From NCBI GenBank assembly GCA_038320345.1, contig JBBQED010000036.1, forward strand, positions 1-12,346: a stretch of 12,346 nt of DNA. The letters are read 5' to 3'. The notes below the pieces were generated by a model. It made no database searches. It worked only from the letters and a program-made list of their open reading frames with translations, and was not told where the DNA came from. Source of the DNA: JBBQED01 sp038320345. GTDB lineage: Bacteria; Bacteroidota; Bacteroidia; AKYH767-A; OLB10. The position numbers and the translations under genes were made by a program. Positions 1 through 6,782 of the stretch are shown here, in pieces (the stretch's first letter is position 1; each line of letters opens with the position of its first letter).

Positions 1-2546
1 TGAGCGCAGCCTCCAATATCTTTTACTTTTACCTGATAATCCCCACTGCTGAGATTTGAAAGTGAACTATTCACTGATCCATTATCCCATAAATAAGTGT
101 ACTGATTATTTGGATAGGTATATCCTATACTTCCAGTATAAATTCCGACGCCTTCACTTAGTGTGTTGAATGACGTATTTCCTGCCGATCGTATAGTTCC
201 TGAAAACAGATCAATCTCATTAGTAGTTGCTGCAATTTGTCCTGCAACATTTCCTGAACCTAATTTAATTGTGCCATTTGTATTGGCAATATATAAAGCA
301 TAATCTCCTTGTAAAATATTAATACCTGGATTTAAAATTAATTCGGAGGGTGCTTCATTCATTGGAGGATTTATCACTTGAGTACTGGCTAATGTCCATG
401 CCGACTGATTATTTTCATTCCCAACATAAGACCCAGTTTTATACCAAACTGAAATTGCACTCGTATCCGAAATAATAAATTTTAGGCGGTTTATATTAAT
501 CGCTTGGTTTGCATGAAAATCAAACATCAATCCAGCTCCAGATAAGTTGCTACTGAATCCAGTATAGATCGATTTTTCAGTATTTCCTCCAGTAGGAGTT
601 ATTGCAATGAATCCGTTATTTCTTCCATTACAATCGGGGTTAACCAATGTTGTTGCTACAATATCTATTTTGTTGGCATCTGGTAATGTTTTTGTGAATG
701 TAGAGGAACATCCAAAGGCATCACTTACTGTTAGCGGATAATTTCCTGAAGCTATATTTTTTAATTCATGAGCTCCAGAATTAGTATTCCATAAATAGTT
801 ATATCGATCACCACTTGGGTTGTTGATGACATAGCGAATGAAGCCACTTAAGTATTGCTTACTTAATTGATTTGCTTGAAATGGATCTGTATTGGCATCT
901 CTTCCAACTCCTTCATATAAGGTCATACAATGATCGAAAATCGAACTAGAACCTAAAGCCGCAGGAGTTAAAGTGTTAATTTTACCCGATAAACTATATA
1001 CGTAAAATGAATAGTCGCCGCTGCTTACGTTTAATGGAGTATTAAATACAATAAATGTTGCGGATTCAGTTCCTAATCCCATTACTGAATACGTTCCTAA
1101 GTTCGTCCATGCAGTTGCATCCTTTTCAAATCCTGCATATTTTCCAGCTTTATAATAAACTACAATATCATGTGTTTGACCTTCATCTAGAACTAAAGCA
1201 AGCTTGAGGATATCCACTGTACGATTCATCTGAATATTAAACATCACTCCTTCTGCATTCGCATTAGAAAATAAAGCTGTTCCTAGAGTTGAATTTTTCG
1301 GGAAGGGTGTTCCCCCATAAGCGCCTGTAAATAATGCGCCATCGTTTCCACCAGCGCAAGAAGGCAAGATGGGTTCCGACCAAGTATTCAAAGGTTTTGG
1401 ATCCTCAATTTGTACGGTTTCCGATTGAGAACATCCGTTACCATCTGTAACCGTTACAGTATAAGTTCCCTTAGAAAGATTTTTAATTTCGTTCGATATT
1501 GATCCAGTTGACCAACTATATGAGTACGGTAATGCGCCACCGTTAGCACGTACTTTTGCATATCCTGTAGCAGATCCGTAACATCTTGTATTCAATGATC
1601 GGTAGATAGATACAATAAATGGAGTAGTGGTAAATCCTGAAGCTGGATTAATTGTTCCTGAAAATTGTTTCGTTTTATAATCGATCCTTATCCTACCATT
1701 TGAACCCATTGCTCCATTTCCAAAATATGGATTCCCAGGTACGGCAGATGACCCTCCATTTCCACCTAATGCTTTGACTTGACCAGCAACCCAAACATCT
1801 TCTCCACCTAACCAGATCGTACCACCAGATCCTCCACCGCCGCCACCGCAATTTCCGTTTCCATCACTTCCACCATTCCCGCCATTACAATATATAGCAC
1901 CGGTTAGTGTCACTGAAATCGATTGACACGTAAAAATAACAATTACACCTCCTCCAGCTCCACCACCCCCAGAACCGCAATTGAATCCCGATGCACCAGA
2001 TCCTCCTCCAGAACCACCTATTAATTGTATTAATTTTTGATCTCCATAATTTATTCCTCCTAAGCCGGAACTTGCAGACGCACTTCCACCTGTAGTTGCA
2101 TATCCTGCACCACCACCACCTGTCCAACCTGCACCAAAATATCCTGCTCCTGGACCAAATCCATTGACACCATTTACCGAAGTTCCTGAAGTAAATACAC
2201 CGTTACCACCATTATAAGCTCCGGCAAAACCATTCCCTCCAGTTCCACCAGTCATTCCTGTTACTCCGTTAGTACCGTCTTGTCCGCTTGCATCTAAAAT
2301 TCCTGCTATCGATACTTGATTTTTCGAACGAATAACCAATGGATCTTTTCCAGAAACTTTTACGGTTACTCCTGGATCTATAATGAATGAACTAAAGTCA
2401 TAATTACCTCCTAGAATAGTTGTGTCGTGGGTGGCTTTAAAAGCACCCATCCTTCCTTCACCACAGTCAAAACATTGCTGAGCTTCTATGTCATACGACA
2501 TTAGCATCAGTGCAAATAACAATGACTTTAAAATAGTATTCTGCAT
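1..2546 (-). CDS. Secreted glycine-rich modular surface protein with SprB-type repeats, 3' end missing
   Basis: The frame is open from an ATG at 2546 to the window edge, 848 codons without a stop, so the C-terminus (where a type IX sorting domain would sit) is not visible. Residues 1-22 are a signal peptide with a hydrophobic core (LLFALMLM) and a likely cut after IEA. Residues 69-299 form a glycine-rich head. Residues 322-382 are an SprB-type immunoglobulin-like repeat, starting CYGSATG and containing PYSYSWS, GTYTVTVTD and NGC. Two longer units follow, in which the same repeat is split by a domain of about 160 residues. Many paired cysteines suit an extracellular protein. SprB repeats are known from Bacteroidota gliding adhesins and other type IX-secreted proteins; adhesion or matrix function here is inference. 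No neighbouring gene clarifies the role. Confidence 0.85.
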   Translation of the reverse strand, partial: MQNTILKSLLFALMLMSYDIEAQQCFDCGEGRMGAFKATHDTTILGGNYDFSSFIIDPGVTVKVSGKDPLVIRSKNQVSIAGILDASGQDGTNGVTGMTGGTGGNGFAGAYNGGNGVFTSGTSVNGVNGFGPGAGYFGAGWTGGGGAGYATTGGSASASSGLGGINYGDQKLIQLIGGSGGGSGASGFNCGSGGGGAGGGVIVIFTCQSISVTLTGAIYCNGGNGGSDGNGNCGGGGGGSGGTIWLGGEDVWVAGQVKALGGNGGSSAVPGNPYFGNGAMGSNGRIRIDYKTKQFSGTINPASGFTTTPFIVSIYRSLNTRCYGSATGYAKVRANGGALPYSYSWSTGSISNEIKNLSKGTYTVTVTDGNGCSQSETVQIEDPKPLNTWSEPILPSCAGGNDGALFTGAYGGTPFPKNSTLGTALFSNANAEGVMFNIQMNRTVDILKLALVLDEGQTHDIVVYYKAGKYAGFEKDATAWTNLGTYSVMGLGTESATFIVFNTPLNVSSGDYSFYVYSLSGKINTLTPAALGSSSIFDHCMTLYEGVGRDANTDPFQANQLSKQYLSGFIRYVINNPSGDRYNYLWNTNSGAHELKNIASGNYPLTVSDAFGCSSTFTKTLPDANKIDIVATTLVNPDCNGRNNGFIAITPTGGNTEKSIYTGFSSNLSGAGLMFDFHANQAININRLKFIISDTSAISVWYKTGSYVGNENNQSAWTLASTQVINPPMNEAPSELILNPGINILQGDYALYIANTNGTIKLGSGNVAGQIAATTNEIDLFSGTIRSAGNTSFNTLSEGVGIYTGSIGYTYPNNQYTYLWDNGSVNSSLSNLSSGDYQVKVKDIGGCA
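3..638 (-). repeat. Split SprB-type repeat with inserted domain (unit B)
   Basis: The first half (residues 637-655, PDCNGRNNGFIAITPTGGN) and second half (815-848, with YTYLWDNGS, GDYQVKVKD and GGC) flank an inserted domain at residues 656-814. The insert aligns with that of unit A: GLMFDFHA, ISVWYKTGSYVGNE, SAWTLAS and GDYALYIAN. The repeat is cut by the window edge just after its final Cys. Confidence 0.65.
681..1364 (-). repeat. Split SprB-type repeat with inserted domain (unit A)
   Basis: The first half (residues 395-414, PSCAGGNDGALFTGAYGGTP) and second half (582-622, with YNYLWNTNSG, GNYPLTVSD and FGC) match the two halves of the uninterrupted copy. Between them lie residues 415-581, an inserted domain with GVMFNIQM, VVYYKAGKYAGFE, AWTNLGTY and GDYSFYVYS. 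The conserved Trp of successive repeats falls at residues 345, 586 and 820, a period of about 235-240 residues. Confidence 0.65.
1401..1583 (-). repeat. Uninterrupted SprB-type repeat (first copy)
   Basis: Residues 322-382 contain the full SprB-type pattern: a C-x-G-x-x-x-G opening, PYSYSWSTG in the middle, then NLSKGTYTVTVTDGNGC at the end. It is the reference copy for the two split copies that follow in the same protein. Confidence 0.75.
1695..2285 (-). repeat. Glycine-rich low-complexity region of the surface protein
   Basis: This stretch encodes residues 88-284, of which over a third are glycine, with runs such as GGGGAGGG (193-200) and GGGGGGSGG (234-242). The glycine-rich segments alternate with short beta-strand-like segments of the pattern hydrophobic-x-hydrophobic followed by G-[IV]-x-A. 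Examples are VIVIF with LTGAIYCNGG, and TIWLGGEDVWVAGQVKALGG. The reading frame and signal peptide support this frame. The Trp/Arg-rich translation in another frame of the same strand is an artefact of reading GGT/GGA codons out of phase. Confidence 0.8.
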
Positions 2547-2671
2547 TTTCTTGTCCCTTTTTGCAGGATTCTACGAAGCGCAAATTCCAATGTTCAGCAG
2601 AATATGCTCAATGTAAGATAGAAAGTATTATTTTCTTAAAAGTAGAATAATGATGTTTCTTTATTGTGAAA

Positions 2672-4141
2672 TCATGTAAAAAAAATGTAAGAAAACACAC
2701 TGATTAACAAAATACCTATCAAATCAGCCCAAAATCCGGCTTTGGCCATCTCTGTAACCTTAATATGTCCACTAGAAAATACAATTGTGTTGGGAGCTGT
2801 TGCAACGGGTAACATAAATCCTAATGAGGCAGCCAGCGTAGCAGGTATGAGAAGCAATAGTGGCGGTAAGTTCATTGCATGTTGCAAAGCGATGAGTATG
2901 GGCAGCACAAGTTGTATACTAGCAACATTTGATGCAAACTCACTGATGAAAGTTACCATGGTGGTGATCACCAATAAAAGGATGAAAGGATGGATTCCTT
3001 TTAGTACGATTAATTGACCTGCTAACCATTCACTGAGTCCACTTTGCTCAAAACCTTTCGCAATTGCAAATCCACTTCCGAAAAGTAAAATAATATCGTA
3101 AGGTAATTTTGAGGTTTCTTGCCAGGTTAATAATGATCGCTGGTTTTCAGTAGTCGAAGGAATGATGAATAAAAGAATGGCCATTGCAATGGCTACGGCA
3201 CCATCCTGAACTTGCTCCGGATAAGGCAATAATTTATTCCACCCCGAAATTTTAAAACTTCCAAGATCTAGATCTGCTCTTGTAAACCAAAGCAGTGCAG
3301 TAAGGATAAAAATTAGTGCAACTTTAATTTCATCTCTGCTGAAAGCACCCAAATTTTTGTAATCCCTGATGAAAGAACTTTTGTCGAAATTTCCTTTTAT
3401 TTCTTTTTCGGGAATTCCAGACCGCAAAATAAGCCATGTTATTCCGAGAAATATTAAGGATAAAGGAAATCCTAATTTAAACCAAGATAGAAAATTTAAG
3501 TCGTGATTTGCGGGATAGGCTTCCTGATATGCTCTAAAGAAAATCATATTCGGTGGAGTTCCTACCAGTGTCGCCATTCCTCCAATCGTAGCTGAATAGG
3601 CTAAGCCAATCATGAGTATTGATGCAAGTTTGCGGTGATGCTGTTTATTCGGGAGCTGATGATCCAACTGGTAAATCACAGCAAGTACTGCCGACAGTAA
3701 CATCATAACGGTGGCAGTGTTGGAGATCCACATCGATAATAACCAAGACGACAACATGATGCCTAGTAGTATTTTGGATGGAGAATCGCCCATCACCGAT
3801 AATATTTTTAATGCGATTCTACGGTGTAATCCCCATCGTTCTATGGCAAAGGCAAGAAAAAATCCGCCAATAAATAAAAATAGAACCGGATCCATATATT
3901 GGGCCGATGTCGTTTTAAGATCACTGATTCCTAAAGCAGGTAAAAATAAAAAGGGTAGGAGAGAAGTTACTGCAAGATGGATGACTTCACTTAACCACCA
4001 AATGGCAATCCATGCTGTTAATCCCGCCATCAACATCATTTTTGGATGAGCTGGGTCAGGGCATGGCAAAGACGCTATTAAAACTGCAGCAAGTGGTCCT
4101 GCAAGCAAAAGTAAATTCCTTCGGAGGCGAGTTGATTTCAA
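2672..4141 (-). CDS. DASS/SLC13-type sodium:anion (dicarboxylate or sulfate) symporter
   Basis: This inner-membrane transporter has 489 residues, the usual length for the family, and many hydrophobic helices. Family hallmarks are visible: WIAIWWLSEVIHLAVTSLLP (44-63), the first SNT signature ISNTATVMM (139-147), LVGTPPNMIFF (192-202), the second signature SEFASNVASIQLVLPI (400-415) and ATAPNTIVF (447-455). In characterised members the two SNT motifs bind sodium and the substrate carboxylates; here the second reads SNV. The start codon is TTG. No in-frame ATG or GTG lies between it and the upstream stop, and the first helix after it belongs to the family fold, so starting at Met35 would remove a helix. 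A TATATTTA box lies at 4159-4166, 17 bases upstream. The substrate cannot be told from sequence. The gene seems to be transcribed alone. Confidence 0.88.
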   Translation of the reverse strand: MKSTRLRRNLLLLAGPLAAVLIASLPCPDPAHPKMMLMAGLTAWIAIWWLSEVIHLAVTSLLPFLFLPALGISDLKTTSAQYMDPVLFLFIGGFFLAFAIERWGLHRRIALKILSVMGDSPSKILLGIMLSSWLLSMWISNTATVMMLLSAVLAVIYQLDHQLPNKQHHRKLASILMIGLAYSATIGGMATLVGTPPNMIFFRAYQEAYPANHDLNFLSWFKLGFPLSLIFLGITWLILRSGIPEKEIKGNFDKSSFIRDYKNLGAFSRDEIKVALIFILTALLWFTRADLDLGSFKISGWNKLLPYPEQVQDGAVAIAMAILLFIIPSTTENQRSLLTWQETSKLPYDIILLFGSGFAIAKGFEQSGLSEWLAGQLIVLKGIHPFILLLVITTMVTFISEFASNVASIQLVLPILIALQHAMNLPPLLLLIPATLAASLGFMLPVATAPNTIVFSSGHIKVTEMAKAGFWADLIGILLISVFSYIFFT

Positions 4142-4457
4142 TGCGTAAATGATTGCGATAAATATAAGTTATAAAACGGAACCTTTTTCTTAATCACATT
4201 TTATTCTGCTTTTTGAAAAATGGGGGGCGGTATCGTTAATCCAACGAGTAGTTTCCAGACTATTGATTAAAAATTATCTGGTAGGAGTTCGCTCGTAGAA
4301 ATTTAGTGGGGCAATGCTGAAAGCAGTAATGAAACGATATTGACTTTTGAATCTTAAAGGAAAATATTGAAAACTTAGCATTCACACCTCGGACGCAATC
4401 TATATCCAGGATTTTTTTTGATGAAGTTACTTAGAAAAATTTATATTGTTTACTTGT
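4142..4457. other. Gene-free intergenic stretch with one possible hairpin
   Basis: I see no convincing gene on either strand; the longest frames are short and resemble nothing. A possible hairpin at 4244-4296 pairs ACGAG (4244-4248) with CTCGT (4292-4296) and CCAGA (4255-4259) with TCTGG (4277-4281), leaving an asymmetric internal loop. No poly-T follows it on either strand. It could be part of an RNA leader or a small RNA, or it could be chance. Confidence 0.3.
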
Positions 4458-4485
4458 AAAAAAAGCCCCGCTTTTTGGCGGGGCT
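4458..4485 (-). terminator. Intrinsic terminator of the YceI-family gene
   Basis: Read on the minus strand, an 8-bp perfect GC-rich stem (AGCCCCGC / GCGGGGCT, 4478-4485 with 4464-4471) closes a 6-base loop and is followed by seven T residues (complement of 4458-4464). It starts about 10 bases after the stop codon of the YceI-family gene. Confidence 0.9.
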
Positions 4486-4494
4486 AAGTTGGTA

Positions 4495-5082
4495 TTATTT
4501 ACTTTTTAATAATTCAATGTTTAATGCGATTGCAACTTCATCACTGACTACTAATCCACCTGCTTCCGTCACAGCACTCCATTGAAGTTTATAGTCTTTA
4601 CGGTTAATAATTCCACTAGCTTTGAATCCAGCCTTAATATTACCCCAAGGATCTTTTACAGTTCCTCCGTATGTAACATCGAATTTCACGCGTTTCGTAA
4701 CATCACGAATAGTAAGATCTCCTTCCAGCATGTATTTATTTCCACTTACTTTTTTAAATGAAACACTTTTGAAGGTCATTTTTGGAAATTTTTCAGCATT
4801 GAAAAAATCATCAGATTTCAAATGCTTTTCGCGATCTGCATTATCCGTATTGACACTGTTTACATCAACTGTAAAGTTAATGGTTGCATCATTAAAATCT
4901 GCATTGTCAGTACTTACAGAACCTTCGTAAGTTTTAAATGTTCCTTCAACTTCTGAAACTACCATGTGTGTTACAGAAAATTTAACATTGGAATGTGAGG
5001 CATCAACAGTCCAATTGCTCTTTTGTGCATATACCCCGGATGAAATGATCACGGCAGCTATTGCTAACAATACTTTTTTCAT
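4495..5082 (-). CDS. YceI-family periplasmic lipocalin-like protein
   Basis: This 195-residue protein starts with a signal peptide (MKKVLLAIAAVIISSGVYAQ, likely cut before Gln20), so it is exported, probably to the periplasm. The mature part has the YceI hallmarks: WTVDASHSNVKFSVTHMVV (24-42), GTFKTYEGSV (47-56), the block ending in KSDDFFNAEKFPKMTF (89-104), LTIRDVTKRVKFDVTYGG (123-140) and RKDYKLQW (161-168). YceI proteins are beta-barrels that bind long isoprenoid chains in their core; the ligand and role here are unknown. The gene appears monocistronic: its own -7 box (5112-5119) lies 30 bases upstream and a strong terminator follows directly. It is divergent from the acetyltransferase gene. 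Confidence 0.93.
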   Translation of the reverse strand: MKKVLLAIAAVIISSGVYAQKSNWTVDASHSNVKFSVTHMVVSEVEGTFKTYEGSVSTDNADFNDATINFTVDVNSVNTDNADREKHLKSDDFFNAEKFPKMTFKSVSFKKVSGNKYMLEGDLTIRDVTKRVKFDVTYGGTVKDPWGNIKAGFKASGIINRKDYKLQWSAVTEAGGLVVSDEVAIALNIELLKSK

Positions 5083-5111
5083 TGAATTCAGTTTTATAGA
5101 TTTGATAAATG

Positions 5112-5119
5112 CAAATATA
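5112..5119 (-). promoter_or_regulatory. Bacteroidota-type -7 box for the YceI-family gene
   Basis: The minus strand reads TATATTTG, a perfect match to TAnnTTTG, 30 bases upstream of the start codon. A TTG at the expected -33 spacing is not evident, so only the -7 element is supported. Confidence 0.5.
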
Positions 5120-5231
5120 CTGTATATACAATTGATGTAATGACATATTTAGTTTTATTGTTTATAAATTATTGAAATACAATAAGATAATATTTTATTC
5201 ATCGCTCTAATTCAACTTAAAATTCTAAAAA

Positions 5232-5741
5232 ATGAACTTTAGAAATGCCATTTCAGCAGATGCAAATATGCTTCTCGACCTCACGGAAAGTACTTTCAGA
5301 GAATCCTGGCTCAATGAGGGTAATATCTTTGATTTGAATGCCTATGTTGCGGAAAATTTTACCGTATCAGTTCTCAATCAAGAATTATCTAATCCTAACA
5401 TCACCTATTTGCTTGCTGAAGAAAAAAATCAAACCATGGGGTATTGTAAATTGGAAAGGAATTTAAATCCTGACGGCTTTAAATTGAAAAATCCGATCAG
5501 TATTGGTAGGCTTTATGTACGTAAGCAATTTCAAAAGCAAAGTATAGGATCGAAACTTCTTGATGAATCTTTACTCATTGGGGCTCGTGAAAATTTCAAT
5601 AATATTTGGTTAGGCGTATGGAATAAAAATCCAGAGGCTATTCGACTTTATGAAAGATTTGGATTCAGAAAAATAGGCGGATATCAATTCAAAATGGGGA
5701 ATGAAATTTCTGATGATTTCATCATGCATCGTCCAATATAA
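5232..5741 (+). CDS. GNAT-family N-acetyltransferase
   Basis: This 169-residue protein has the single-domain GNAT layout. The acetyl-CoA binding motif A is IGRLYVRKQFQKQSIGSKLL (91-110), aligned to the usual [QR]-x-x-G-x-[GA] loop as Q101-K-Q-S-I-G106, so the first loop glycine is replaced by Ser104. Motif B is NKNPEAIRLYERFGFRKIGG (131-150), typical of RimI- and PhnO-like enzymes that acetylate amines or protein N-termini. The substrate cannot be predicted. ATG is the first start after an AT-rich 149-bp divergent region shared with the YceI-family gene. It ends 13 bases from the stop of the convergent coiled-coil gene, with no room for a normal terminator; only a short AAAAAGCTTTTT palindrome spans the junction. 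Confidence 0.9.
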   Translation: MNFRNAISADANMLLDLTESTFRESWLNEGNIFDLNAYVAENFTVSVLNQELSNPNITYLLAEEKNQTMGYCKLERNLNPDGFKLKNPISIGRLYVRKQFQKQSIGSKLLDESLLIGARENFNNIWLGVWNKNPEAIRLYERFGFRKIGGYQFKMGNEISDDFIMHRPI

Positions 5742-5754
5742 TCTTGCTTGGAAA

Positions 5755-6087
5755 TTAAAAAAGCTTTTTCAAATAACGATAAACTATTCCTGCAACAACC
5801 ATTTGTAAAGATTTCATCACTGAGCTATAGCGCTCCTCTTTAACTTCCTGATCCTTTCCAGGAAGAATACCCATGATAAAACTATTGACTTTACCTAGAC
5901 TCCCAGAGACGCTTTCACGTTGAGTTTTTGAAAATGGCAATGCACTATTCAAGATCATTGATCCGAAATTGTTCTCCAAATATTCAAACTTCTGATTGAG
6001 TCGCTCTTCACTGGATTTCAATTCAGTTTTTAGCCGCTTCTGTTCAGTTTGCAGTCGGGTCAGATTGCTCATTTGATTGTCTTTCAT
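5755..6087 (-). CDS. Small coiled-coil protein of unknown function, third gene of the YtxH/holin-like cluster
   Basis: This 110-residue protein matches no family I recognise. Residues 8-40 are highly charged with heptad-like spacing (LTRLQTEQKRLKTELKSSEE), predicting a coiled coil. The middle (43-78) is moderately hydrophobic (FIMGILPG), and the C-terminus (93-110) is a short basic amphipathic helix, VVAGIVYRYLKKLF. There is no signal peptide, and membrane association through the C-terminus is possible. The gene overlaps the holin-like gene by 44 bases, which points to translational coupling. The ATG at 6087 is preceded by GGAAG at good spacing and is preferred over the second ATG at 6072. 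Its position mirrors E. coli yqjK, which follows yqjE, but sequence similarity to YqjK is not claimed. Confidence 0.7.
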   Translation of the reverse strand: MKDNQMSNLTRLQTEQKRLKTELKSSEERLNQKFEYLENNFGSMILNSALPFSKTQRESVSGSLGKVNSFIMGILPGKDQEVKEERYSSVMKSLQMVVAGIVYRYLKKLF

Positions 6088-6436
6088 TATCGTCTTCCAT
6101 TAATGCTTCTATGACTTTTTCAACGATGGCAGCTTCCATATATTTTTTACGAATAGCTATCACAATAAACAAGAGTAAAATATAGACAATGGTAATAATT
6201 CCGAAGCCAAGGGCATCGCTTCCTGTGATTTGTCCTATATAAAATCCTGCCGCAAAAGAAAGAAAGAAGAATGCAAAAAAAGCAAATAGACCAATTAACA
6301 AAATCGAAACACTCGCAGCAGAAACTTTTGCAATTTTTTCGTAAGTAACAAGTTTCGTGTATTCTAGTTTAAGGTCAACATAAGAAGAAACCTCATTCTT
6401 GAGATCCTTTACATATGTGCCAATGCTTTCTTCCAT
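6044..6436 (-). CDS. Holin-like two-helix membrane protein (Phage_holin_3_6 / YqjE type)
   Basis: This 130-residue protein has an amphipathic N-terminal helix (residues 3-35, YVKDLKNEVSSYVDLKLEY) and two long membrane segments. The first is at about 39-68 (rich in Phe, LFAFFAFFFLSFAAGF) and the second at about 75-96 (GFGIITIVYILLLFIVIAI). A charged tail follows, ending in a polar stretch. This is the layout of the family named phage holin superfamily III-6, which in most bacteria is a chromosomal inner-membrane protein rather than a lysis protein; E. coli YqjE is the named example. No phage genes are nearby, so a lysis role is unlikely. It lies 14 bases downstream of the YtxH gene and overlaps the next gene, so the three probably form an operon. 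Confidence 0.82.
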   Translation of the reverse strand: MEESIGTYVKDLKNEVSSYVDLKLEYTKLVTYEKIAKVSAASVSILLIGLFAFFAFFFLSFAAGFYIGQITGSDALGFGIITIVYILLLFIVIAIRKKYMEAAIVEKVIEALMEDDNERQSNEQSDPTAN

Positions 6437-6450
6437 AATTAAGGTGTGGA

Positions 6451-6681
6451 TTAGGATGGGTTACTCGTTCCGAAAGTTTCTTCAGCTTTCTTTTTCACTT
6501 CATCAACCAAATCTTTACCTCTGTCCATCTGTTTGCCGAATTCCTCTTTGATTTTATCTGCAGCTTCTTTTATATCAGCAGTTATTTCTTCCGATTTACC
6601 ACTGGCTAAAAGATATCCAACAGCAGCTCCTGCTGCAGCTCCCAAGAGAAAGGTGATTAACAATCCAGATTTACGTTCCAT
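6451..6681 (-). CDS. YtxH-like small membrane-anchored protein
   Basis: This 76-residue protein has a glycine/alanine-rich membrane helix at residues 7-27 (LLITFLLGAAAGAAVGYLLA), followed by a charged amphipathic helix (29-70) with many Glu/Lys and repeated A-D-K-I-K / V-K-K-K-A patterns. This is the usual form of YtxH (Gram-positive-type general stress proteins) and of the related DUF883 proteins such as E. coli YqjD and ElaB, which sit in the inner membrane and are linked to stationary phase and stress. It is the first gene of a three-gene cluster and has a -7 box (6700-6707) directly upstream, so stress-regulated expression is plausible. The biochemical function of the family is not well defined. 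Confidence 0.82.
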   Translation of the reverse strand: MERKSGLLITFLLGAAAGAAVGYLLASGKSEEITADIKEAADKIKEEFGKQMDRGKDLVDEVKKKAEETFGTSNPS

Positions 6682-6699
6682 TTATTTTTATTTATTGAT

Positions 6700-6707
6700 C
6701 AAATTTA
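6700..6707 (-). promoter_or_regulatory. Bacteroidota-type -7 box for the YtxH cluster
   Basis: The minus strand reads TAAATTTG, a perfect match to TAnnTTTG, 18 bases before the YtxH start codon. The -33 region shows no clear TTG at the usual spacing, so the assignment rests on the -7 box and the position. Confidence 0.45.
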
Positions 6708-6727
6708 GTCAATTAACCTTGATAAGG

Positions 6728-6764
6728 GCTGATAAAAACTCATCCGAAGTGTTTATTCATCAGC
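6728..6764 (-). other. Imperfect hairpin between the cupin and YtxH genes
   Basis: GCTGAT (6728-6733) pairs with ATCAGC (6759-6764), and the pairing continues inward through AAAAAC against GTTTATT with two single-base bulges. The stem is about 12 bp with an 11-base loop. It lies just after the cupin stop codon but has no T-run on the minus strand, so it may be a weak terminator or a 3' processing or stability structure. Confidence 0.3.
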
Positions 6765-6782
6765 GTGATTTCGTTTTCTAAT

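Noticed and set aside
1885..2127. An 80-residue minus-strand frame very rich in Trp and Arg
   Set aside because: It is an out-of-phase reading of the glycine-codon-rich region of the large surface protein, whose own frame is open for 848 codons with a signal peptide.
2742..3017. Plus-strand frame opposite the transporter gene
   Set aside because: It is antisense to conserved DASS motifs and has no family resemblance. The same holds for the frames at 3711-4049 (opposite the transporter), 4622-4930 (opposite the YceI-family gene) and 7495-7683 (opposite the glycosyltransferase).
5750..5775. AAAAAGCTTTTT palindrome as a bidirectional terminator between the acetyltransferase and coiled-coil genes
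   Set aside because: It is a perfect palindrome with no loop and an A/T-only stem apart from GC in the centre, and it partly lies in coding sequence, so termination is not supported.
6044..6436. Phage or prophage lysis function for the holin-family protein
   Set aside because: No phage genes, endolysin, integrase or att-like repeats are visible, and the YtxH neighbour points to the chromosomal YqjE-type role.
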